Notes under the pieces: generated by a model
What the model saw: only the letters and a program-made list of their open reading frames with translations
Told to the model about the DNA's origin: nothing
Database searches by the model: none
NCBI GenBank assembly: GCA_964400405.1
Contig: CAYNUO010000005.1
Coordinates: 8,847 to 72,846, forward strand
Reading direction: 5' to 3'
DNA from: CANKJK01 sp964400405
GTDB taxonomy: Bacteria; Acidobacteriota; Vicinamibacteria; Vicinamibacterales; UBA2999
Length of the DNA stretch: 64,000 nucleotides
Program-made: the position numbers and the translations under genes
In this document: positions 22,317 to 32,332 of the stretch, piece after piece
How the letters are laid out: every line of letters begins with the position of its first letter
How positions within the stretch are numbered: the stretch's first letter is position 1

Positions 22317-23534
22317 GTGCAGTTCAGCGCACAGTTCTGGCTTCTCGCGACTCTGCTGGCACTGCTCGCCGGCATCTTCAGCGGCAAGGCGTGGGAGCGC
22401 TACAAGCTCCGCGACGGGCGCTGGCTGGACCGCCGCCGGCTGCGCGACACCCCGCACTACATGCTCGGCCTGCACTTCCTCGTCACCGGCCGGATCGACG
22501 ACGCGATCGATGAGCTGACCCAGGCGGCGTCGACCGAACCCGACGCGCTGGAAGTGCAGATGATCCTCGGCAACCTGTTCCGCGAGAAGGGACAGGTCAC
22601 CCGGGCCATCAGCACGCATCAGTCACTGCTGCAGCGCGCGGGCCTCCGGCCGATCGAGCACGCGCACATCCTGCTCTGCCTGGGCCTGGACTTCCGCCGT
22701 GGCGGCTTCGTGGACCGGGCCGCGGAGGCCTTCCGTGAGGTCCTCACGCTCGACCCGGCGAACCGGCACGCCCTCGTCAACCTCCAGAAGCTTCACGAGG
22801 ACCAGCACCAGTGGGACGACGCTGCGTCGGCGCGGCGGCAGATCGCGCAGATCGACGGCGCCCCGCGGCCGGCGAACCTCGAGATCCTCGCGTTTCTGGA
22901 GAACGAGATCGGCGCGGCGCACCTCAAGGCCGGCGCCGATGCGCCGGCCATGCAGGCGTTCGAGCGCGCGCTCGATATCGACGCGCACACCGCCCCTGCG
23001 CACCTCAACCTCGGCGACGTCCGGCGCCGCCGCGGCGAGCTCGCCCAGGCCATCAGGGCGTGGGAGGCGCTCGCTGCCGCGGTCCCCGACCGGGCGCACC
23101 TGGTGTTCGAGCGCCTGGAGGCAGCCTACCGGGAGGCGGGCGTGCCGGAGCGATTCCCCGCGTTCTGCCGCGGCCTGATTGCCGCGAATCCGCAGGACTG
23201 GCGGGCGCGCTTAGCGCTGGCCCGGCACGACCTCGCCGCCGGACGGTCCACCGAGGCCTTCGAGAGCCTGATGGACGCCCTTCCGCACCACCCGCACGGC
23301 ATGAGCGTGCACCAGGCCGTCTGGCAGGTCCTGGCCGGAGCCGGCTTCGACCCGGCCCTTGTGTCGCGGTATGTCGTGCTGGCCCGCGAAGCCGTCTTTT
23401 ATCTCGACCCTCACATCTGCACGCGCTGCCGCTATCGCAGCACGGAGCTGCTCTGGCAGTGTCCCCAGTGCCACGAATGGAACACGTTCGTCGAGGAGCG
23501 GGTCGGGCCGGCGCGCGGCGCCTTCTCCGAGTAG
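22317..23534 (+). CDS. lapB: LapB/YciM-like LPS assembly regulator (TPR plus rubredoxin-type metal site)
   Basis: The 405-residue protein has one N-terminal membrane helix (WLLATLLALLAGIFSGKAW) and a run of TPR-like helices. Its C-terminal zinc/rubredoxin knuckle is CTRCRYRSTELLWQCPQCHEW, with the two CxxC pairs in order. This architecture is LapB, which in enterobacteria controls LpxC turnover and recruits LPS enzymes. Its place right after kdsA and kdsD supports the same role here, though E. coli-type FtsH/LpxC control is not shown by the sequence. The GTG lies 15 bases after the kdsD TAG. Confidence 0.85.
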   Translation: MQFSAQFWLLATLLALLAGIFSGKAWERYKLRDGRWLDRRRLRDTPHYMLGLHFLVTGRIDDAIDELTQAASTEPDALEVQMILGNLFREKGQVTRAISTHQSLLQRAGLRPIEHAHILLCLGLDFRRGGFVDRAAEAFREVLTLDPANRHALVNLQKLHEDQHQWDDAASARRQIAQIDGAPRPANLEILAFLENEIGAAHLKAGADAPAMQAFERALDIDAHTAPAHLNLGDVRRRRGELAQAIRAWEALAAAVPDRAHLVFERLEAAYREAGVPERFPAFCRGLIAANPQDWRARLALARHDLAAGRSTEAFESLMDALPHHPHGMSVHQAVWQVLAGAGFDPALVSRYVVLAREAVFYLDPHICTRCRYRSTELLWQCPQCHEWNTFVEERVGPARGAFSE

Positions 23535-23661
23535 CGCGGACTTCTCCACGGTTGGCGCGCAATCTTTCGGCTTGGCCGGCACGCCTATCTTCGCTAGGCT
23601 GTCCCGGGTCTGGTTTTACTTTGTCCATGCGCACGGGTCACGTGCGCCTGAGGAGGACTAC

Positions 23662-24075
23662 ATGCGCCGGCTGTCTCTTGCCATTACCTGTCTGCTCGTT
23701 GCCAGCATGATCGCGGCTGTCCGCGCTGCTGAGAAGCCATCCGCTGAGTTTCAGAAGGCCATGAAGGACCTTGGCGGTGCGATGGCGGCGCTCGGCAAGC
23801 CCGGAGCGTCCGAGGACTTCGACCTTGCCAAGAAGCAGGGTCAGGCCGCGAAGGACGCGTTCGCGGTCGTGCTGAAGTACTGGAACGCCAAGGGCGTACC
23901 GGATGCCATCAAGCTGTCGGAGACCGGGGCCAAGGCGGCCGCCGACCTGTATGTGAGCGCCGACCTCTCGAGCAGCGAGGGTATCCAGGCAGCCATGAAG
24001 GACATGGGCGGCAGCTGCCAGGCGTGCCACCAGGCCCACCGCGAGAAGACCGCGGAGGGCTTCGAAATCAAGTAG
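23662..24075 (+). CDS. Class II cytochrome c (cytochrome c'-like), periplasmic
   Basis: The 137-residue product has a signal peptide (MRRLSLAITCLLVASMIAAVRA) and a helical body. A single heme motif, CQACHQAH, lies close to the C-terminus, as in cytochromes c' and c-556. A strong GAGGAGGA ribosome binding site (23650-23657) precedes the ATG. It stands alone between lapB and the terminator at 24098. An electron-transfer or NO-binding role is likely but unproven. Confidence 0.8.
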   Translation: MRRLSLAITCLLVASMIAAVRAAEKPSAEFQKAMKDLGGAMAALGKPGASEDFDLAKKQGQAAKDAFAVVLKYWNAKGVPDAIKLSETGAKAAADLYVSADLSSSEGIQAAMKDMGGSCQACHQAHREKTAEGFEIK

Positions 24076-24097
24076 CGGCCTCCCCGGCCGTCTGCTG

Positions 24098-24131
24098 ACA
24101 CACCGCGGTGGACGCGTCCGCCGCGGTGTGT
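24098..24131. terminator. Bidirectional terminator hairpin between the cytochrome c' gene and coaE
   Basis: An 11-bp perfect stem (ACACACCGCGG, 24098-24108, with 24121-24131) encloses a loop that is itself the palindrome GGACGCGTCC. It lies 22 bp past the cytochrome stop and 3 bp past the coaE stop on the other strand. A GTTTC tail follows on the plus strand. Confidence 0.7.
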
Positions 24132-24134
24132 GTT

Positions 24135-24782
24135 TCATCGCCCGCGCGGCTCGAGCGCGGGCAGTCCCCAGTCCCGCCACACCGCCTCGAGCGCCGCGAT
24201 CGTGGCCTCCGGATCGCCGGACGTGTCGATGACGGCGTCCGCACGACGACGCCGTTCCTCGGCAGGCATCTGCGCCGACACCCGCGCCCGCACCGCCTCC
24301 GCGGTCAGGCCGTCGCGAGCCATCACGCGGGCCACCTGGGTCTCTGCCGGACAGTCGGTGAGGATCACGCGGTCGAACCGGGACTCCGATCCCGTTTCAA
24401 ACAGCAGCGGCACCGCCACGACCGCCGGCCCCGTCTGCGCGGCGAGCCAGGCCGCCACGGCCTGCCAGACGGCCGGATGCACGAGACGCTCGAGGTCCCG
24501 CCGGGCCGACACATCGGCGAACACGACCCGCGCCAGAGCTTCCCGGTCGAGTCCTCCGTCCGGTGCAAGGACCGCCGGCCCGAAGCGCGCAACCACGGCG
24601 GCGAGCGCCGGCGTGCCCCGCTGCACCACGTCCCGCGAGACGGCATCGGTATCGAGCGTGGGCACACCGCATCGCGCGAGATGACGCAGGACGAACGACT
24701 TCCCTGTGCCGATGCCGCCGGTCAGGCCGATGCGTGCTGTTCTCAGAGGCACCGTTCTTAGAGGCACCGTTTCTAGAGGCAC
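24135..24782 (-). CDS. coaE: Dephospho-CoA kinase
   Basis: The P-loop is GLTGGIGTGKS, followed by LDTDAVSRDVV and LLFETGSES, the CoaE hallmarks; the enzyme performs the last CoA step. The start is uncertain because a 15-bp tandem repeat places GTG codons in frame at 24782, 24767 and 24752. The last gives MPLRTARIGLTGG, closest to the usual N-terminus, in 205 residues. It follows folD by 27 bp, probably in one transcript. Confidence 0.93.
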   Translation of the reverse strand: MPLETVPLRTVPLRTARIGLTGGIGTGKSFVLRHLARCGVPTLDTDAVSRDVVQRGTPALAAVVARFGPAVLAPDGGLDREALARVVFADVSARRDLERLVHPAVWQAVAAWLAAQTGPAVVAVPLLFETGSESRFDRVILTDCPAETQVARVMARDGLTAEAVRARVSAQMPAEERRRRADAVIDTSGDPEATIAALEAVWRDWGLPALEPRGR

Positions 24783-24784
24783 TG
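24740..24784. repeat. Three tandem 15-bp units at the coaE start
   Basis: The units begin at 24740, 24755 and 24770 and differ at a few bases. On the coaE strand each contains an in-frame GTG and encodes P-L-[ER]-T-[VA]. The reading frame is kept whatever the copy number. Confidence 0.85.
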
Positions 24785-24809
24785 CGCCGCCACGCGGATC
24801 TCTCCCCGC

Positions 24810-25739
<930 letters not shown>

Positions 25740-25746
25740 CGCGCGA

Positions 25747-27249
25747 CTACGCCTGTCCGTTCCGCCGGCGCAGCTCGCTGTGCGTCCGGCTGTAGCCGAA
25801 GTAGACGATCAGGCCGATGAGGAGCCAGCCGAGGAGCCGGTACCAGTTCTCGACCGGAAGCGAGAGCATCAGCAGCAGGCACGAGAAGATGCCGAGGATC
25901 GGCACGACCGGAAAGAACGGCACCCTGAAGGGCCGCGGCGTCTCGGGGTGCGTCCGCCGCATCACGAGCACCGCCGCGCATACCGCGAGGAACGCGAAGA
26001 GCGTGCCGATGTTCGTCAGATGCAGCAGCGCGTCCAGCGGCAGGAAACCCGTCAGAATCGCCACGGCGACGCCGATCAGGATCGTCGAGCGATGGGGGGT
26101 CTTGAACCGGGGATGGACGTCTCCGAAGAAGCCGCGCGGCACCATGCCGTCCCGCGCCATTGCGAGGAACACACGCGGGCCCGACAGCATCAGCACGAGG
26201 AGCACCGACGTGATCCCGGCCACGCCGGCGGCGGCGATGATGAACTCCGCCCATCCGAGGCCCACGTGCTTGAACGCGTCCGACACGCCCGCGTCGACGC
26301 TGATCTGGGTGTAGGGCACCATGCCGGTCAGGACGGCCACCACGGCGATGTACAGCACGGTGCAGATGAGCAGCGACGCAATGATCCCGATCGGCACATC
26401 CCGCTGCGGATTCTTCGCCTCCTCGGCATGCGTCGACACGGAGTCGAAGCCGATGTAGGCAAAGAAGATGATCGCGGCGCCCGCCAGCATGCCGACCGGC
26501 TGGCCTCCGGCGTTGACCTGCCCGAGGATCGGCGTCCCGAAGATGCTGAGCCCGCTCAGCCCGAAGGGCGCGAACGGATGCCAGTTCTCCGGATTCACGT
26601 AGAAGGCGCCGACCGCGATGACAAACAGCACCGCGGCGACCTTGACGCCCACCATGGCGGCGTTGAACGACGCGCTCTCCTGGATGCCCTTGACCAGGAT
26701 GGCCGTGACGACGGCGACCACGAGCACCGCCGGCAGGTTCACCAGCGCCCCCGTCTGGACGAAGCTGTCGGTGGCCGCGTCGTAGATGATCGGCGCCTTC
26801 GTCAGCGCGGCGGGCAGGTGTACGCCGAACTTCGCGATCACGCTCTGGAAGTAGCCCGACCAGCCGTTGGCCACCGTCGCCGAACCCACCGCGTACTCGA
26901 GGACGAGGTCCCAGCCGATGATCCAGGCGAAGAGCTCGCCGAGCGTCGCGTACGCGTACGTGTAGGCCGACCCCGCGACCGGCACCATCGACGCGAACTC
27001 GGCGTAGCAGAGCGCCGCGAAGATGCACGTCAGGCCGGCGACGACGTAGGAGAGCATCAGCGCCGGACCGGCGACGCTGTGCGCCGCGGACCCCGTGGCG
27101 ACGAAGATGCCGGCCCCGATGATCGCGCCGACGCCGAGCGAGGACAGCTGCACCGGGCCGAGCACGCGGCGCAGCCGCTGTTCGCCGTGCAGTTCTTCCA
27201 GCAGGTGCGCGAGTGGCTTTCTGGCGAAGAGCGGATTCGAACCTGGCAT
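25747..27249 (-). CDS. APC-superfamily amino acid permease (CAT/YfnA-like)
   Basis: The 500-residue protein has 12 or more hydrophobic segments and the APC signature GVGAIIGAGIFVATG in the first span; FFAYIGFDSVSTHAEEAKNP is typical of the cationic-amino-acid-transporter subgroup. The ATG at 27249 has GGAGGA eight bases upstream, which rules out the longer frame. The substrate cannot be read from the sequence. Confidence 0.88.
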   Translation of the reverse strand: MPGSNPLFARKPLAHLLEELHGEQRLRRVLGPVQLSSLGVGAIIGAGIFVATGSAAHSVAGPALMLSYVVAGLTCIFAALCYAEFASMVPVAGSAYTYAYATLGELFAWIIGWDLVLEYAVGSATVANGWSGYFQSVIAKFGVHLPAALTKAPIIYDAATDSFVQTGALVNLPAVLVVAVVTAILVKGIQESASFNAAMVGVKVAAVLFVIAVGAFYVNPENWHPFAPFGLSGLSIFGTPILGQVNAGGQPVGMLAGAAIIFFAYIGFDSVSTHAEEAKNPQRDVPIGIIASLLICTVLYIAVVAVLTGMVPYTQISVDAGVSDAFKHVGLGWAEFIIAAAGVAGITSVLLVLMLSGPRVFLAMARDGMVPRGFFGDVHPRFKTPHRSTILIGVAVAILTGFLPLDALLHLTNIGTLFAFLAVCAAVLVMRRTHPETPRPFRVPFFPVVPILGIFSCLLLMLSLPVENWYRLLGWLLIGLIVYFGYSRTHSELRRRNGQA

Positions 27250-27336
27250 CAGTCCTCCGGACGCGGAATTATCTCTCGTGTTCCACCTTCCCGCAGCAGC
27301 AATGACGCTGCGTGGGCGGGTCCTGTCGCCGAACAG

Positions 27337-27379
27337 CCCCATACAGTGCTCGCGCTTCCGCGCTCCGCGCTGTACGGGG
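27337..27379 (-). terminator. Imperfect hairpin downstream of thiE
   Basis: CCCCATACAGTGC (27337-27349) faces GCGCTGTACGGGG (27367-27379). In minus-strand RNA most pairs are Watson-Crick, with one G-U and one mismatch. It may end the thiE transcript or structure the permease leader. No U-tract follows. Confidence 0.35.
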
Positions 27380-27397
27380 CACCCCGTTCGGCGCCAC

Positions 27398-27414
27398 CCG
27401 CTGCCTGGCAGCGG
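27398..27414. terminator. Palindrome CCGCTGCC-T-GGCAGCGG just after the thiE stop
   Basis: Perfect eight-base arms around one base lie eight bases past the thiE stop. The tiny loop would open by a few pairs in RNA. It is a plausible part of a Rho-independent stop, but there is no T-run. Confidence 0.35.
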
Positions 27415-27421
27415 TGTCTCC

Positions 27422-28075
27422 TCAGGCGAGCCGATCCAGGTAGCTCCGAACGAGCGCTCGCGGGTCCGGGCCGATGAGTCCGCCGATGACGGCCACGGCG
27501 TCGGCGCCCACCCGGCAGGCATCCGCGGCCCGTTCCGGCGTGATGCCGCCGATCGCGACCAGCGGCATCCGCGCACCGGCAATGGCACGGGCGCGTTCAA
27601 TCATCGCGACGCCCACCGCGTCGTAGCCGGTGTCCTTGGTCACCGTGCCGAACACCGGACCGACAGCAATGTAGGACACGGGCTCGAGCGCGGCCCGCTG
27701 CACCTGGGTCTCGGTGTGCGTCGAGACGCCGACAATGGCCCCGTCGCCGAGCTGCGCCCGCGCGGCCGCCGGAGCAAGGTCCTCCTGCCCGACGTGGGCG
27801 CCGGAGGCACCCGTCACCAGCGCGACGTCGACGCGGTCGTTGACCACGACGGTCGCATCCGCGCCGGCGCGCGCAAGCACACGGCGCGTGAGCGCGGCGA
27901 AGGCGCCCGCATCGAGGGTCTTGGCCCTGAGCTGGAAGAAGCGGGCGCCGCCCTCAAGGCAGGCATCCAGAAACGCGAGGGGTTCCCACGACGCCGCGTC
28001 GAGGGCCGCCACGTCGCAGATGACATAGAGCCGCGACGGCAGGACGGCGGTCGTGCCTGCGGGCTCGGTCGGCAC
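27422..28075 (-). CDS. thiE: Thiamine-phosphate synthase
   Basis: The 217-residue TIM-barrel protein has FFQLRAKTLD, VVVNDRVDVAL, GAHVGQEDL (the GQxD that binds Mg-pyrophosphate), GPVFGTVTKDT and IGGI. All key ThiE residues are present, so coupling of the pyrimidine and thiazole moieties is likely. The GTG at 28075 follows accC by 13 bases. A second, less complete paralogue occurs at 56729-57373. Confidence 0.88.
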   Translation of the reverse strand: MPTEPAGTTAVLPSRLYVICDVAALDAASWEPLAFLDACLEGGARFFQLRAKTLDAGAFAALTRRVLARAGADATVVVNDRVDVALVTGASGAHVGQEDLAPAAARAQLGDGAIVGVSTHTETQVQRAALEPVSYIAVGPVFGTVTKDTGYDAVGVAMIERARAIAGARMPLVAIGGITPERAADACRVGADAVAVIGGLIGPDPRALVRSYLDRLA

Positions 28076-28088
28076 GGGGAGGAACGCG

Positions 28089-29462
28089 CTAGCTGGCCGC
28101 GGCGGTGCCGCGCGCGGCGGCGGGCTCGACCGCGAACCGGTCCATGAAGCCCGTGCCGATGTTGCCCGAGATGAAGTCCGGCTCGGAGAGGATCTTCACG
28201 TGCAGCGGGATCGTGGTGTGGATCCCCTCGATGACGCTCATCTCCAGCGCGCGCCGCATGCGGGCGATCGCCTCGGAACGGTCGCGTCCGAACACGATCA
28301 TCTTGCCGATCATCGAGTCGTAGTACGGGGGAATCGTGCAGTCGGCATGCGCGGCGGTATCGACACGCACGCCAGGGCCGGACGACAGGTTGAACGTGCG
28401 GATCAGCCCCGGCGACGGCGTGAACCGTTCGGGGTGCTCGGCGTTGATCCGGCACTCCAGCGCATGTCCGCGGAACTGGACGTCGCTCTGCTTGTAGCCG
28501 AGGCGCTCGCCCGCCGCGATCCGGATCTGCTCCTTGACGAGGTCGATGCCGGTCACCAGCTCCGTGACGGGGTGTTCGACCTGGAGACGCGTGTTGACCT
28601 CCATGAAGTAGAACCGGCCCGCCTGGTCCATCAGGAACTCGAAGGTGCCGGCGTTCGTGTACTGCACGGCCTTTGCCGCGTCCACGACGAGCGCGCCCAT
28701 CTTCTTCCGGACCTTCTCGGTGATCACGACCGACGGCGACTCCTCGATGAGCTTCTGATGCCGCCGCTGGACGGAGCACTCGCGCTCGCCGAGGTGCACG
28801 AGGTTGCCGTGGTGGTCGCCGAGCACCTGGAACTCGATGTGCCGCGGGTTCACCAGGTATTTCTCGATGTAGCAGTCGCCGACGCCGAACGCCGCCTCGG
28901 CCTCACGCTGGGACGTACGCAGCGACGCGCCGAGCTCCTCCTCGGATTTCACGACGCGCATGCCGCGGCCGCCACCGCCCGCCACCGCCTTGATGATGAC
29001 CGGGAACCCGATCTCCTTCGCGATCCTGAGCGCCTTCTCTTCCGAGTCCACGGGGCCGTCGCTGCCCGGCAGCATTGGCAGCCCGGCCTTCTTCATGGCA
29101 CGGCGCGCACGGGCCTTGTCGCCCATCAGCTTGATGACGTGCGGACTCGGACCGATGAACCGGATGTGGCAGGCCTCACACACCTCGGCGAAGTGCGGGT
29201 TCTCCGACAGGAAGCCGTAGCCGGGGTGAATGGCATCCGCGCCGGTCACTTCGGCGGCGCTGATGATGGCCGGAATGTTCAGGTAGCTGTCGGCGCTTCT
29301 GGCGGGGCCGATGCAGACGTCCTCGTCGGCAAAGCGGACGTGCAGGGCGTGCTCGTCGGCCTCCGAATAGACGGCGACGGTCTTAATCCCCATTTCCCGG
29401 CAGGCGATGATCACGCGCAGCGCGATCTCGCCCCGATTGGCGACCAGAATCTTCTTGAACAT
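28089..29462 (-). CDS. accC: Acetyl-CoA carboxylase, biotin carboxylase subunit
   Basis: The 457-residue protein has the N-terminal biotin carboxylase domain (KILVANRGEIALRVI), the ATP-grasp glycine-rich KAVAGGGGRGMRVV, the catalytic MEVNTRLQVEHPVTE and the C-terminal domain. It is the cytosolic enzyme that carboxylates biotin on AccB in the first step of fatty-acid synthesis. It starts two bases after the accB stop. Confidence 0.97.
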   Translation of the reverse strand: MFKKILVANRGEIALRVIIACREMGIKTVAVYSEADEHALHVRFADEDVCIGPARSADSYLNIPAIISAAEVTGADAIHPGYGFLSENPHFAEVCEACHIRFIGPSPHVIKLMGDKARARRAMKKAGLPMLPGSDGPVDSEEKALRIAKEIGFPVIIKAVAGGGGRGMRVVKSEEELGASLRTSQREAEAAFGVGDCYIEKYLVNPRHIEFQVLGDHHGNLVHLGERECSVQRRHQKLIEESPSVVITEKVRKKMGALVVDAAKAVQYTNAGTFEFLMDQAGRFYFMEVNTRLQVEHPVTELVTGIDLVKEQIRIAAGERLGYKQSDVQFRGHALECRINAEHPERFTPSPGLIRTFNLSSGPGVRVDTAAHADCTIPPYYDSMIGKMIVFGRDRSEAIARMRRALEMSVIEGIHTTIPLHVKILSEPDFISGNIGTGFMDRFAVEPAAARGTAAAS

Positions 29463-29464
29463 GG

Positions 29465-29920
<456 letters not shown>

Positions 29921-29944
29921 AGGCTCCGTTCCAACTCCGTCCGT

Positions 29945-31072
29945 CTAGAGAACCACCAGCTCACGGGTCACGGCCGTCAGCACCTCGTGCCCGCCCGGCG
30001 TCACGAGGATATCGTCCTCGATCCGCACGCCGCCCCACCCCGGCAGATAGGCGCCAGGCTCGACCGTCAGGACCATCCCGGCCGCCAGAGGGACCGGCGC
30101 GACCTCCGGCAGGGGCTTCCCGACCCGCGGCGCCTCGTGCACGTCCAGCCCAAGTCCGTGGCCGGTCCCGTGTCCGAAGGCGGCTCCTAACCCTTCTTCC
30201 GTCAACACGTTCCGGGCGGCGACGTCCACCGCCTCCGCCGTCTGGCCCGGTCGCACCGCCTCGATTGCCGCCTGCTGGGCCTTCAGAACAGCCCCGTACA
30301 CACGGCGGGCCTCCGTTCCCGGAGGCCCTATCGCGACGGTTCGCGTAATGTCACTGCAGTATCCGTCCATCACGCCGCCGAAGTCCAGCACCACCAAGTC
30401 GCCAGTAGCCAGGAATCGGTCACCTGCCCTGTAATGCGGAAGTGCGGAATTCGGCCCCGAAGCCACGATCGTGTCGAAGGCTGGCTTCTCGAAGCCGCTC
30501 GCGCGTAGCGCCGCCTCGATCGCGCCGGCCACATCCCGCTCCCGCACACCGGCCCGGGCCGCCCTGAACGCCGCGTCGGCCACGGCGGTCAGGCCCCGCG
30601 CGGCGCGGCGCAGCGCCTCCTGCTCCTGCGGGTCCTTGATGATGCGGGCGCCTTCGACCAGCCCCGTGACCGGAACCCACTCCGGGGGCACGGGGGACGA
30701 CGCGCCCATCCGCTCGAACCACCGGAGCCGGGACACGGACAGATGCTCGGCCTCGACGCCGATGCGGTGATGACCATCGGCCAGACACCGGGCCAGCAGG
30801 GCGGCATCGTAGCTGCCCGGCACGTCGACGACCCGCAGCGCCGCCGGGGCACCACCGCCGTCCACGAGCTGCCGCGCCGACTCGCGGTAGCGGGCGTCAA
30901 CGAGCAGCGACACCGCGTCCCGCGCGACGAGCAGCGCGCCGGCAGTCCCGGTGTGCCCCGACAGGTACCGCACGTTCGGCGGATACGTCACGACGAGCAC
31001 GTCGAGGCGGTCGGCGCCGTACGTCCCCCGCACGGCCGCCAGACGCGCCTCGAAGGAGGCCGCGGACGTCAT
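29945..31072 (-). CDS. pepP: M24B metallopeptidase, Xaa-Pro aminopeptidase/dipeptidase
   Basis: The 375-residue pita-bread peptidase has all five metal ligands: two Asp in LDFGGVMDGYCSDITRTVA, His in GTGHGLGLDVHE, and Glu in TVEPGAYLP and RIEDD. It removes or splits residues next to proline. Its ATG overlaps the preceding PKD-protein stop (TGATG), and accB follows 24 bases later. Subclass (aminopeptidase P or prolidase) is uncertain, hence the symbol is tentative. Confidence 0.88.
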   Translation of the reverse strand: MTSAASFEARLAAVRGTYGADRLDVLVVTYPPNVRYLSGHTGTAGALLVARDAVSLLVDARYRESARQLVDGGGAPAALRVVDVPGSYDAALLARCLADGHHRIGVEAEHLSVSRLRWFERMGASSPVPPEWVPVTGLVEGARIIKDPQEQEALRRAARGLTAVADAAFRAARAGVRERDVAGAIEAALRASGFEKPAFDTIVASGPNSALPHYRAGDRFLATGDLVVLDFGGVMDGYCSDITRTVAIGPPGTEARRVYGAVLKAQQAAIEAVRPGQTAEAVDVAARNVLTEEGLGAAFGHGTGHGLGLDVHEAPRVGKPLPEVAPVPLAAGMVLTVEPGAYLPGWGGVRIEDDILVTPGGHEVLTAVTRELVVL

Positions 31073-32325
31073 CACGTCGCGGTGATCGTGACCGTGCGTG
31101 TCGTCGTCGCCGTCCGCCCGGCGCTGTCCACGATCGTCAGACGGATCGTGTAGGTACCGGCGGTCGCATAGGTCGTCGACGCCGTCACGCCCGTGGAGGT
31201 CTGGCCGTTGCCGAAGTCCCACGTATACGAGCTGATCGTCGCACCCGCGATGGTCGACGAGTCGCCGCCGTTGACGTTGACCGTCCGCGTGATGACCTGG
31301 CTCGTCGGCGAAATCGAGAAGTTCGCCGTCAGCCCGTTCACGACCGTCAGTGTCGACGTGGCGGTGCGGGTCTGCCCCACATCGTCCGTCACGGTCAGCG
31401 TCACCGTGTAGGTGCCCGTCGCCGTGTAGGCGTGACTCGAGAGCGCCGACGTGGCACTGGATGTCGCACCGTCACCGAAGCTCCAGTCGTACTGCACGAT
31501 GGAATGGCCCGGCGCGGCCGAGGATCCCGACGCCACGAAGTTCACGTTCTGAAGCACGGCGGCGCTCGACGGCGACGCGACAAAGACCGGTGTCGGCGCG
31601 GCGGGATTCACGACCGCCACGACCTTCGTCGTGCTCGCGGTGGTGCCGACGGCGTCGGTCACTGTCAGCGACACGACGTAGCTCCGCGCCTGCTGGAAGC
31701 GATACGTCGCTTCACGTCCGGTCGCGGCGGACTCTCCGCCGAAGTTCCACGCATACGAGCAGGTGTCGCGACACAGCGCGCCCTCGTCCGTGGTCGCGCT
31801 GGCGTCGAACGTCACGCTCTGCAGGCGCTCCGGCGCCTCCGGCAGGAACGAGAACGCCGGCACCGGCGCCCCGGTGTTGGGCGTGCCCGTCAGGCGGACC
31901 GAGAACGTGCGCGCCACGGCATCGCCGGCCCCGCCGGCCGCCGGCGTGACCGCGATCACGGCGACGCCGCTGGCCACGATCGTGCTCGCGGCGGGAGCCG
32001 TGTAGGCGAACGACGCGTTGCCGCCCGCGTCCGTCGTGACGTCGGCCTGGTTGACGGCGCCGGTGCTCGCCGACAGCGTCAGGCGCTGCCCGGCGACGGC
32101 CTGTCCCCGCGCGTCCCGCACCGCGACGGTGACGACCGCCTGTGACTGGCCGTCGCGCGGCAGCTGATCGGGCGTGACCGTCGCGGTCACCGACAGGCCG
32201 AACTCGGACGGGGCGACGATCGACGGCGCGCTCTGCTTCTCGAGGCCGCAGCCGGCCGCGGTCAGCGTCAGCGCCGTCAGCGCGACGAGTGGGGCGGTGT
32301 TCAACGATTCCCTGATGCTGCGCAT
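31072..32325 (-). CDS. PKD/Big-1 repeat lipoprotein
   Basis: The 417-residue protein has a lipobox (LTLTAAGCGLEKQ, Cys near residue 26). A Big-1-like Ig domain follows (VTPDQLPRDGQSQAVVTVAV), then three PKD domains with characteristic YAWNFGG, YDWSFGDG and YTWDFGNG. It is likely an outer-membrane or surface lipoprotein with an adhesive or structural role. It is co-directional with pilMNOPQ and separated from the next gene by only seven bases, so a link to pili or surface attachment is inferred. There is no enzymatic domain. Confidence 0.75.
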   Translation of the reverse strand: MRSIRESLNTAPLVALTALTLTAAGCGLEKQSAPSIVAPSEFGLSVTATVTPDQLPRDGQSQAVVTVAVRDARGQAVAGQRLTLSASTGAVNQADVTTDAGGNASFAYTAPAASTIVASGVAVIAVTPAAGGAGDAVARTFSVRLTGTPNTGAPVPAFSFLPEAPERLQSVTFDASATTDEGALCRDTCSYAWNFGGESAATGREATYRFQQARSYVVSLTVTDAVGTTASTTKVVAVVNPAAPTPVFVASPSSAAVLQNVNFVASGSSAAPGHSIVQYDWSFGDGATSSATSALSSHAYTATGTYTVTLTVTDDVGQTRTATSTLTVVNGLTANFSISPTSQVITRTVNVNGGDSSTIAGATISSYTWDFGNGQTSTGVTASTTYATAGTYTIRLTIVDSAGRTATTTRTVTITAT

Positions 32326-32332
32326 GACCCCT

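Noticed and set aside
27250..27421. T-box-like sequence GGTGGAACACGAGAG followed by CCGCGTCC before the amino-acid permease
   Set aside because: It resembles the T-box antiterminator core, but the conserved ACCGCG part is altered, no stem I with specifier loop is evident in the about 170 bp available, and GATAAT inside it may simply be the permease's -10 box. An Infernal search with the T-box model would decide.
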